A stretch of 11,727 nucleotides of DNA from an uncultured Methylobacter sp. GTDB taxonomy: Bacteria > Pseudomonadota > Gammaproteobacteria > Methylococcales > Methylomonadaceae. The position numbers and the translations under genes were made by a program. Positions 5,762 to 11,727 of this stretch are shown piece by piece. The notes beneath the pieces were generated by a model that worked only from the letters and a program-made list of their open reading frames with translations, made no database searches and was not told the origin of the DNA. Positions within the stretch are counted from its first letter, which is position 1. Each line of letters starts with the position of its first letter. Location of the stretch: contig CAIKYI010000631.1 of assembly GCA_903831545.1 (NCBI GenBank), positions 1-11,727 of the forward strand, in the 5' to 3' direction.

Positions 5762-6367
5762 TTAAGCTTGAAGAATATCATTTCTACGTCGGGAGATACC
5801 CATAAAACCGGCAAGGGCTGAACCAAACAACCAAACAGAAGCAGGTACCGGCACAGCGGTCAAAACATCAAGACTGACACTCCAGTTGCCGTTCATGTTT
5901 AAATCAGCAAATGTTCTGGTAGGACTGGCCGGATGCCAGGAATCCAAATCCCAATTCGTCCAATGAGTCTGAAAACCATCTGGTTCTATATTCTCGGCTA
6001 TATAGTTTCCGTTAAAGGAAACCGTATAGAAATAATTTCCCTTAACCAGATTATCTATGGTCACAAAGGCATTAAAATCAACGGGAAAATTAATGTCATC
6101 ATTTTCAGCAATCAAATCACCATCAGCATTTCCGGCACTTTGATGACCATCCCCATAAAACAAAGTCAAGTAAGGATCTGCATCACTAGGACTTGCCCAC
6201 GAAGTAGTCGATAAGGTTAAGCTAGCGGCATCATTCAACAGGGTAAAATTCTGCCTGAAGACTTCACTATCATTAACGGCAGTTCCAGTATAGGTGGTCA
6301 AATCTGCATTTGCAGTGCCCATAAAACCCATTAAAGCAATGGCACCGCATGTAATTATTTTTTTCAT
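5762..6367 (-). CDS. VPxPA-type PEP-CTERM sorted exported protein
   Basis: The 201-aa precursor has a signal peptide with cleavage expected after ANA (residue 21). Residues about 34-135 (FTLLNDAASLTLSTTSW, DPYLTLFYGDG, GNYFYTVSFNGNY) resemble the DVUA0089-type beta-sandwich domain common in PEP-CTERM proteins. The tail at 172-201 has the complete tripartite sorting signal: VPVPAS, a hydrophobic helix (WLFGSALAGFMGI) and an SRRR basic cluster. By family knowledge (VPLPA-CTERM/PEP-CTERM) it would be cut and transferred by an exosortase, then exported with exopolysaccharide to the cell surface or matrix. The exosortase is not in this window. GGAGAATATAG before the ATG is a good ribosome site. 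It lies 125 bp after the 773-aa gene, behind a hairpin; no sigma54 match was found in that gap, so it may be a separate transcript. Confidence 0.88.
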   Translation of the reverse strand: MKKIITCGAIALMGFMGTANADLTTYTGTAVNDSEVFRQNFTLLNDAASLTLSTTSWASPSDADPYLTLFYGDGHQSAGNADGDLIAENDDINFPVDFNAFVTIDNLVKGNYFYTVSFNGNYIAENIEPDGFQTHWTNWDLDSWHPASPTRTFADLNMNGNWSVSLDVLTAVPVPASVWLFGSALAGFMGISRRRNDILQA

Positions 6368-6459
6368 CTATATTCTCCAAAATCAATAAAGTAGCCATCG
6401 TTAAGTTTGGCCTTAAAAAACACTCATCCAAACCAAACATTAACTTGAGTGGCAAATGA

Positions 6460-6484
6460 TCGGGCTACCAATTTGGCAACCCGA
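6460..6484 (-). terminator. Hairpin terminator after the 773-aa gene
   Basis: The minus strand forms an 11-bp stem TCGGGTTGCCA / TGGTAGCCCGA (two G-U pairs) with a 3-base loop, 8 bp past the stop codon at 6493. The U tract after it is weak. Its stem sequence belongs to the same family as the hairpins at 682-712 and 5668-5704. Confidence 0.6.
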
Positions 6485-6492
6485 CCGGTTGA

Positions 6493-8814
6493 CTACCGAA
6501 CTAATACCGCTATATTTTCAAGTACTTTACCGGTTGCACTGGAACGCAAACTAATAGGACTGGTACAGGCTGGACCAACGGGGTTCTGGAACAGCCAGGC
6601 ACCTTTCGCTACCGGTGCCGCACCGAGTTTACTGGCAGCCAAGTTTGCCGGCACAGTAGACGTAGCATACAACTGGATAGTGTTGCCGGTTAAAATGGTG
6701 CTACTACCTTGCACGCTCCATTGACCGGAAGTTGCCGAGACTTTTTTGCACTGCGCTTTTGAAATCCGGATTGTTTCGGTAATCACTACTGGTGGCGCGG
6801 TAACCGTTACCAACTGGGAACAGGTAGAACTTAGCCCGGCCTGATCGGTGGCTTTCCAGGTTACTGCTGTTGTTCCTGTCACAAGACTGGCGGGAGCGCC
6901 GGTTACGACAGCCGCACCTTGTGCATCAGTCGCTGTGGGTTGTGACAAGGCTTGGCCTTGAGTCAAAGCAACCGTCGCAGGACAACTGCCGAACACTGGC
7001 GCTACCGTATCGATTTTGATAGCCGCAGTATTGGCACTGGCCACACCACCGGCACTGGTAGCTGCGCAAGTATTAGCCGGATTTGTACCGTTGGTGGTTA
7101 TAGTCGCTGAAGGACAAGGAGTCGATGTGATTGCCGACTCATTATCAACCGCAGACCACGCGACTGAAACGGGACTGGTAAACCAGCCATTGGCCCCAAC
7201 TGTTCCAGTCAAAGTTGGTGTAATGACAGGTGGCGTCTGATCGGCAACCGTGACTACAAAACTACCGGAAGCGTTATTGCCGGCAGTATCTTTAGCCGAA
7301 CAATTCACCGTAGTTGCCCCAACAGCGAAAATTGCCCCGGAAGCTGGGAGACAACTTACCGCGCCACTCACACCCGACAACGTATCGCTTGCCGTCGGCA
7401 ACGCGTAAGTCACGCTAGCGCCATTCAGACTGGATGCCTGTTGAGTAAAATTAGCCGGAACATTCGCCAATACTGGCGCTACCGTATCCACTTTAATTGC
7501 GGGCGTCGTTACTGGAACTGCGGTACCGCCGGTGCTGGTTGCCACACAGGAAAAGGTCTGACCGGCGGTATCAGTTACCGTTGCATTAACACAGCCCACT
7601 TTGGAGGTAACAGCCGTTTCGGGATCAGTCACCGACCAAACCAGACTTGGCGCAGCCACATACCATCCTGTAACGCCAGGCGCAGCAGGTGTTAAAGTAT
7701 ACTTGATGACAGGCGGCGTGGCATCGGACACCAGTTTTTTAAGCAAAAATGCATGACGCTCGCCAGCAATGCCTGCACCGGTGAAGATACCCACACCGGT
7801 GATATATCTGCCATCATCACTGATAGCTTGCGCTTCAAGGAGTGTCCAGCCACTCAGTGGGTCAATTAAGGTGTTCAGATCTTTCAGTCCCGAGCCGCTT
7901 TGCCATAAAAAAGCTTTCTGGGCGGCATTGTTAAGCGTCGTGGAATTTCCGACTACTTCGCCCAAACTGCTAATGCCATGTGCTTCACTAAAAGTGCCGC
8001 CTAAAGTACCCAGATCGCTCATTGGTGGAACGGACGTAGACTGCCACAAAAAGGCATGTTGCGCATCCAGAGTGGTAGTGGCGCTACCGGCAACATCGCC
8101 CTGGGCATTAAGCCCATAAGCCGCACTGTGCGTGCCGCCCAAAGTGCCCAGATCTGTTTTGGCGCCATCAGCTGCCCATAACACTGCATGGGTAGCCTTG
8201 TTACCGGTTAACGAAGAAAAACCCGCAACCTGCCCTGCCGCGTTAATGGCAAGGCCCTGACTGTTACCGGTACCGTCCAGAGTGCCCAAATCGGTTATGG
8301 TGTTATCCGTTTGCCAGATGACCGCATGCTCAGTTGCGTCAGCCGTAGTTGAAAAGCCGGTAACTTGATCCTTATCGTTAATCGAAAAAGCTCTGCTATC
8401 ACCCGAGACAACAAGCGCATTTAGATCCTTTAACGCCGCCAGCGGGGGAACTGCACCACTATTCAATTGAAAGGCATGATAACCTGAATCACCGGTCAAG
8501 CTGGCAGAGCCAACCATATTGCCCAGGTTATTGATACTGTAAGCCTGACTGTATATGCCGCCAAGCGTTCCCAGATCTTGTGGCGAGGTCAATCCATCAC
8601 CATTAATGGCATGTTCCGAGGAATCACCAGGCAGATATGAAAAACCGCTGACCAGACCACTGTTATTGACGCCCAGACCCACGCTGTAAATACCCCCCAG
8701 ACTACCCAGATCAACAACCGAATATTGCGGAGCCGCATGGGCAGCGGCAAAAGGCAAGCAGGCGCCAAGACAAACCGTCCATAACAAATTATTGTGTTTT
8801 AGTTTTGTTTTCAT
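6493..8814 (-). CDS. Secreted HAF-repeat / Ig-like / HYR protein (773 aa)
   Basis: After a signal peptide (cleavage after AHA, residue 27), residues 31-359 contain seven HAF-type repeats of 40-50 residues, with motifs DLGTLGG, INxxGxVxG and HAFLW; this matches the probable extracellular HAF repeat family. Residues 366-448 and 527-606 are Ig-like modules (TPPVI, GW[YF], W[SA]V.D.E.A, [IV]D.VAPV), each followed by an HYR-like module (449-525 and 607-673; DTAGN, VTVNC, TDQAGLSS), so the middle is a tandem duplication of about 155 residues. Residues 679-773 form a C-terminal segment related to that of the 768-aa protein. There is no sorting tail or lipobox. The start has an AAGGAAAC ribosome site overlapping the stop codon of the preceding gene, with only 11 bp between the genes, so the two are translated from one operon. 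An extracellular or surface structural role is inferred. Confidence 0.9.
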   Translation of the reverse strand: MKTKLKHNNLLWTVCLGACLPFAAAHAAPQYSVVDLGSLGGIYSVGLGVNNSGLVSGFSYLPGDSSEHAINGDGLTSPQDLGTLGGIYSQAYSINNLGNMVGSASLTGDSGYHAFQLNSGAVPPLAALKDLNALVVSGDSRAFSINDKDQVTGFSTTADATEHAVIWQTDNTITDLGTLDGTGNSQGLAINAAGQVAGFSSLTGNKATHAVLWAADGAKTDLGTLGGTHSAAYGLNAQGDVAGSATTTLDAQHAFLWQSTSVPPMSDLGTLGGTFSEAHGISSLGEVVGNSTTLNNAAQKAFLWQSGSGLKDLNTLIDPLSGWTLLEAQAISDDGRYITGVGIFTGAGIAGERHAFLLKKLVSDATPPVIKYTLTPAAPGVTGWYVAAPSLVWSVTDPETAVTSKVGCVNATVTDTAGQTFSCVATSTGGTAVPVTTPAIKVDTVAPVLANVPANFTQQASSLNGASVTYALPTASDTLSGVSGAVSCLPASGAIFAVGATTVNCSAKDTAGNNASGSFVVTVADQTPPVITPTLTGTVGANGWFTSPVSVAWSAVDNESAITSTPCPSATITTNGTNPANTCAATSAGGVASANTAAIKIDTVAPVFGSCPATVALTQGQALSQPTATDAQGAAVVTGAPASLVTGTTAVTWKATDQAGLSSTCSQLVTVTAPPVVITETIRISKAQCKKVSATSGQWSVQGSSTILTGNTIQLYATSTVPANLAASKLGAAPVAKGAWLFQNPVGPACTSPISLRSSATGKVLENIAVLVR

Positions 8815-8825
8815 GATTAGTTTCC

Positions 8826-9581
8826 TTAGAACTTGGCCAGTGGCACGAAAGAGAAGTGATCGGCAATCCAGCTGCGTGAATTGGATTGGGTATTGACATC
8901 TCCTGAAGCAATGATTGAGACATCGGTAAATCCGGCGCTATCTTCGACACCGACAAAAGTGGCCGCCCCGGCTGGCAAAGACTGTATCGGAGTGGTTTGA
9001 CGATTAACGATAAATTGAATGCCGCTTATCGAAGCCGCATCAACCTGCCCCGAATCCACCAGCATACCGAATTGCGCCACCCGTTGATTGAAATGAATAT
9101 TCACCACCCGTCCGGTTGCGTCGCCCGAATTTGCAACCCCAACCGTTCCAACACGAAAATTAGCCCCTTTACTTGTCAGAATTAATTTATTTAAAGGATC
9201 CGATTTTTTTGGATCTAACCCCACAACTTCAGTCTTACTTAAAGGAAAAGCAGGAATAATTGAAGCACCGTTGTAAGTGTAAAAATCGGCGTTACCAAAC
9301 TGCATTTCGCCTTTATCGCCGCATTTAACGGCAGTAATATTGGAATCGCCTGATACCCAACAAGCCGTTAATTTAGGTAACGCAGTACTTGCATTCAATT
9401 CACTTTGCACCATATTGCGCACCGTCAACTGTGTAACACCTGCTGGCAGCGTTTGTACTGTAAAGAAAGAATAAGTTGTTGCGGGACTGTCCATTGCCAA
9501 AATAGCCTTGGGTGCCGCGTCAGCTGTTGTTGCAAGACCTGCGCAAACAAGGGCGAGTCCGGTAAGTTTTAGTGTTTTCAT
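8826..9581 (-). CDS. Secreted protein, paralogue of the 254-aa protein at 878-1642
   Basis: The 251-aa product has a classic signal peptide (MKTLKLTGLALVCAGLATTA, cleavage after ADA at 22). Residues 153-247 (GRVVNIHFNQRVAQF, LVDSGQ, SGIQFIVN, FVGVEDSAGFTDVSI, IADHFSFVP) align closely with residues 162-253 of the 254-aa protein. Upstream, C74 and C87 keep the same spacing as C100 and C113 of the paralogue, and FGNADFYTY matches FGANQLYSY. It lacks the paralogue's Ser/Thr-rich linker. The function is unknown; a beta-sandwich surface domain is inferred. It is the first gene of an operon with the 773-aa gene and has a sigma54 promoter with upstream sites about 105 bp before the start. AGGA lies 9 bases before the ATG. 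Confidence 0.87.
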   Translation of the reverse strand: MKTLKLTGLALVCAGLATTADAAPKAILAMDSPATTYSFFTVQTLPAGVTQLTVRNMVQSELNASTALPKLTACWVSGDSNITAVKCGDKGEMQFGNADFYTYNGASIIPAFPLSKTEVVGLDPKKSDPLNKLILTSKGANFRVGTVGVANSGDATGRVVNIHFNQRVAQFGMLVDSGQVDAASISGIQFIVNRQTTPIQSLPAGAATFVGVEDSAGFTDVSIIASGDVNTQSNSRSWIADHFSFVPLAKF

Positions 9582-9686
9582 GATGATATCCTGGTGGGTA
9601 TTGATTATAAAATTAAGGCCAAACCGTTTAAGTTAAAACTAAACCAGGGCCAACGGTTAAGCCTTAATTGGCCTTGTAAAGAACTA

Positions 9687-9703
9687 TGCAATAAACGAAC
9701 CAT
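9687..9703 (-). promoter_or_regulatory. Sigma54 (-24/-12) promoter of the 251-aa/773-aa operon
   Basis: The minus strand reads ATGGTTCGTTTATTGCA, with GG and GC ten bases apart and a full TTGCA at -12. The -24 half is less perfect (TGGTTCG against TGGCACG). Transcription would start near 9676, about 95 bases before the ATG. The sites behind it lie 90 and 146 bp from the -12 element, matching the other locus. Confidence 0.7.
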
Positions 9704-9727
9704 AATTATTATCTATATGTTTATAAA

Positions 9728-9740
9728 CAATAAATTGAAT
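9728..9740. promoter_or_regulatory. Possible IHF site between promoter and upstream sites
   Basis: CAATAAATTGAAT matches the reverse-complement IHF consensus YAANNNNTTGATW with one mismatch. It lies in AT-rich DNA between the sigma54 promoter and its enhancer-like sites, where IHF commonly bends DNA. No equivalent match was found at the 4289-4452 locus, so support is modest. Confidence 0.35.
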
Positions 9741-9778
9741 ATTACTCGCACAGCAACCGCCAGCGAAAAACCCGCAGC

Positions 9779-9852
9779 TGTAATATTTACGATACACAAG
9801 ACTAAGCAAGCCTCCGAAACTCGGGACATGTGAGTGTAATATTTTTGATACA
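9779..9852. promoter_or_regulatory. Twin TGT-N12-ACA upstream sites of the 251-aa/773-aa operon
   Basis: TGTAATATTTACGATACA (9779-9796) and TGTAATATTTTTGATACA (9835-9852) start 56 bp apart. The second is identical to the site at 4380-4397. They are probable sites for the same enhancer-binding protein. Beyond the second site, GGAAGGAAG and CCGGG occur in the same order as at 4473-4499, showing that homology extends past the sites. Confidence 0.7.
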
Positions 9853-9968
9853 CCGCTAAACGGGAAGGAAGTGACCGGGACATGTTATGCACAGACAATA
9901 GAGTGCGTAACCATAGGGAATGCGGGGTTGACTACCGTGTTATGGCGTTTAAATGTTTTAACGGGGAC

Positions 9969-9986
9969 TGTAACAAAATCAATACA
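9969..9986 (-). promoter_or_regulatory. Distal TGT-N12-ACA site
   Basis: The minus strand reads TGTATTGATTTTGTTACA, keeping TGT, a T-run and GTTACA as in the distal site at 4601-4618. It starts 134 bp beyond the second proximal site (166 bp at the other locus). It is weaker than the proximal pair. Confidence 0.35.
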
Positions 9987-10047
9987 GTGGTTTATTACTT
10001 GGGGTGACCATGACTGTTTCGGGAAAGGATTCGGATTTAGCTTTTCA

Positions 10048-10150
10048 TGATGGGTTTCGGCTATCGCCTCTACCCATCCTACAGGCTACAGGCTGACAGG
10101 AACGGGCCGCCCGCGAGCAGTTTAATCGCAGGCATGACCGGCTCCTACAT
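10048..10150. repeat. Two hairpin repeats downstream of nasA
   Basis: The first part forms a hairpin with arms GATGGGT and ACCCATCC around an inner GGC/GCC stem (10048-10079), of the GGATGGGT type seen between genes of many methanotrophs and related bacteria (general recollection). A short tandem ACAGGCT follows (10081-10094). The second part (about 10097-10150) is a TAGGAGC-CATGCC-type REP relative of 4748-4773 in the opposite orientation. They lie 38 bp past the nasA stop and may act as its 3' end. Confidence 0.55.
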
Positions 10151-10187
10151 TACTTTAACTGCATTTTGTGGAGCTAAGGATTATTGT

Positions 10188-11727
10188 TTACAACAGTGCC
10201 TTAATCTCTGGCACACACGAGCCGCAGTTGGTTCCGGCTTTGAGACAACGCCCCACTTCCTGATGGGTTTTAAGACCTTTCTCCCGAATCGCGGCTTGAA
10301 TGGTTTTTTCGCCTACGTTAAAACAGGCACAAACGATAACGCCGGTATCTTCGACACCCACCGGCGACTGCCCGGTCAATAAGGCCCTGCGTTCAGCTTG
10401 CTCCAGGTTTGTTTTTGCAAACAAGCCCGTTAACCAACTGCGCTCTGCCAGCATAGTCCCGGCACTGATAAAAACTACGCTCTCAAGCTGATTATCTACA
10501 ATGCAGGCGGCGCGATAATTACCGTGACTTGAATCCTGATATTCCTGCCATTGCGGCGTTACGCCCTCGTCAACACCAAGATTTTGTTTTGCCCAACTCT
10601 GCCAGTTTTCAGGCAACGTTAAGCCAGCCAGCTCATAACGATAATACTGCTCACCCTTAATTTTTACCCAATAATCTGGCAGTTCCAAAGTTAAGTCTCG
10701 CCGCGACAAAATAAAGCCTTGCCAGACGGGTTGATAAGCCTTGATGCGCACCGGCGTGTGTTTGCTTTCCGGTTGTTTGGAATGCGGATCAACAACAGGA
10801 TTAACCAAAGCGCCCATGCGACCGCGACCGGCGTATTGTTCGGTCCAGTGCATAGGCACGAAAAGATTACCGGGAAGCTGGCTGTCGGTTATGTTTACCC
10901 GGGCCACCATTGAGCCTAAAGCGCTGTCAAGCAAGGCAAGACCGTTTGCCACCAAACCAAAGCGCCTGGCGTCATCTTCATGCACTTCGACAAAAGGCTC
11001 GGCTTTATGCTGGTTTAGTTTTGCGGCAAGCGCGGTTCGGGTCATGGTATGCCATTGATCGCGCAACCGGCCGGTATTTAAAATTAACGGATAAGCCTGA
11101 TCCGGCAAATTGACCGGCGCACGCGGCGTAATGGCAATAAACTGCGCTTTGCCCGATGCGGTAAAAAATTTTCCGTCTTCAAATAGCCGGGCCCGGCCTT
11201 GCGGATAAGCCTGATTAACCGGCCATTGCGTCGGCTGAAAATGCTCATAAGCCAGATCGGTAAGACCCGCTAACGCCGATATATCAAAATCGCGTTGCCC
11301 GTTGTTTTCAAAACCGGACAGCGCCGCGTGTTCACGAAAAATATCTGCCGGGCTTTGATAAGCAAACGCCTGTTCAAAACCCAGGCGTCTGGCTACCTGG
11401 GTAATAATCCACCAATCCGGCTTGGCATTTCCTGCCGGTTTAAACAAGGCCCGCTGCCGGGAGATTCGTCGTTCGGAATTAGTAACCGTACCGTCTTTTT
11501 CGCTCCATCCCTGTGCCGGCAATAAAACATGCGCCAAAGCAGTGGTATCGGTGTTTTTAATGCAATCGGAAACCACCACGAACTCGCAATTTTGCAAGGC
11601 TAGTTTAACCTTGTCGGCATTAGGTAAACTCACGACCGGATTAGTCCCCATAATCCAGACCGCTTTTACTTTACCCTCGTAAATGGCATCGAATAACTCT
11701 ACCGCTGGATAACCCGGCTTTTGGGCA
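10188..11727 (-). CDS. nasA: Assimilatory nitrate reductase catalytic subunit, C-terminal part
   Basis: The frame stays open to the right edge, so the 5' half is missing; 512 residues are visible and the internal ATG at 11651 is not the start. The first visible segment (ELFDAIYEGKVKAVWIMGTN then PVVSLPNADKV) and VLLPAQGWSEKDGTVTNSERR are typical of the molybdopterin oxidoreductase core of NasA/NapA-type enzymes. The C-terminal cofactor-binding domain follows (LILNTGRLRDQWHTMTRT, HEDDARRFGL, HWTEQYAGRGRMGALVNP). The last 51 residues form a BFD-like [2Fe-2S] domain with CAC and NCGSC cysteines, an extension found in Klebsiella-type NasA. The enzyme reduces nitrate to nitrite in the cytoplasm for nitrogen assimilation, using Mo-bis-MGD and Fe-S centres; the [4Fe-4S] motif would be in the missing part. 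The sequence shows no link to the secreted-protein modules. Confidence 0.93.
   Translation of the reverse strand, partial: AQKPGYPAVELFDAIYEGKVKAVWIMGTNPVVSLPNADKVKLALQNCEFVVVSDCIKNTDTTALAHVLLPAQGWSEKDGTVTNSERRISRQRALFKPAGNAKPDWWIITQVARRLGFEQAFAYQSPADIFREHAALSGFENNGQRDFDISALAGLTDLAYEHFQPTQWPVNQAYPQGRARLFEDGKFFTASGKAQFIAITPRAPVNLPDQAYPLILNTGRLRDQWHTMTRTALAAKLNQHKAEPFVEVHEDDARRFGLVANGLALLDSALGSMVARVNITDSQLPGNLFVPMHWTEQYAGRGRMGALVNPVVDPHSKQPESKHTPVRIKAYQPVWQGFILSRRDLTLELPDYWVKIKGEQYYRYELAGLTLPENWQSWAKQNLGVDEGVTPQWQEYQDSSHGNYRAACIVDNQLESVVFISAGTMLAERSWLTGLFAKTNLEQAERRALLTGQSPVGVEDTGVIVCACFNVGEKTIQAAIREKGLKTHQEVGRCLKAGTNCGSCVPEIKALL

Larger units (their letters stand above)
9582..10187. other. Regulatory and repeat region between operon and nasA
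   Basis: This 606-bp gap contains the leader, sigma54 promoter, possible IHF site and three TGT-N12-ACA sites of the 251-aa/773-aa operon (9687-9986), then two hairpin repeats (10048-10079 and about 10097-10150) before the 3' end of nasA. The short plus-strand frames across it have no protein-like features. Confidence 0.6.

Noticed and set aside
5933..6214. Plus-strand frame opposite the exosortase-sorted protein gene
   Set aside because: The minus-strand frame has a signal peptide and a full sorting tail; the plus-strand frame is its shadow.
9713..9898. Short frames on both strands over 9594-9898
   Set aside because: They cover the promoter and upstream sites of the 251-aa/773-aa operon, and their composition is not protein-like.
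10047..10382. Plus-strand frame across the nasA 3' end
   Set aside because: It begins in a hairpin repeat and then runs antisense through the [2Fe-2S] domain of nasA.

Overview
The window looks like a chromosomal segment from a gammaproteobacterium, most plausibly a type I methanotroph (Methylococcales). This is an inference from gene types: a VPxPA/PEP-CTERM-type exosortase substrate, secreted HAF-repeat and Ig-like proteins, a DUF2934 protein, an assimilatory nitrate reductase with a C-terminal [2Fe-2S] domain, and several families of short hairpin repeats between genes. No rRNA, tRNA, CRISPR array or intact transposase was seen.

Layout. 1-877 has no convincing gene; it holds short repeats and one TGT-N12-ACA site. 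878-4125 (minus) holds two secreted-protein genes: a 768-aa Ig-like protein followed by a 254-aa protein. 4126-5087 is non-coding apart from a possible short ORF; it contains a sigma54-type promoter and upstream sites. 5088-5513 (plus) is a DUF2934 protein with a four-cysteine tail. 5514-5761 holds a 97-bp MITE-like element and a terminator hairpin. 5762-6367 (minus) is the exosortase-sorted protein. 6493-9581 (minus) is a tight two-gene operon: a 251-aa secreted protein followed by a 773-aa HAF/Ig/HYR protein. 9582-10187 is regulatory and repeat DNA. 10188-11727 (minus, running off the right edge) is the C-terminal part of nasA.

How the genes fit together. The two two-gene sets appear to be versions of one module. 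The 254-aa and 251-aa proteins are clear paralogues. The 768-aa and 773-aa proteins share a related C-terminal segment of about 95 residues. The gene order is swapped between the sets. Upstream of the first gene of each set is a sigma54 (-24/-12) promoter with GG-N10-GC spacing, and two 18-bp TGT-N12-ACA sites lie at nearly identical distances behind it (89 and 144 bp in one set, 90 and 146 bp in the other). A third, distal site lies further out. This suggests that one enhancer-binding protein and RpoN co-regulate a duplicated extracellular protein system. It is the most interesting signal in the window. The regulator is not encoded here; a PrsR-type regulator is a guess based on the nearby exosortase-type gene.
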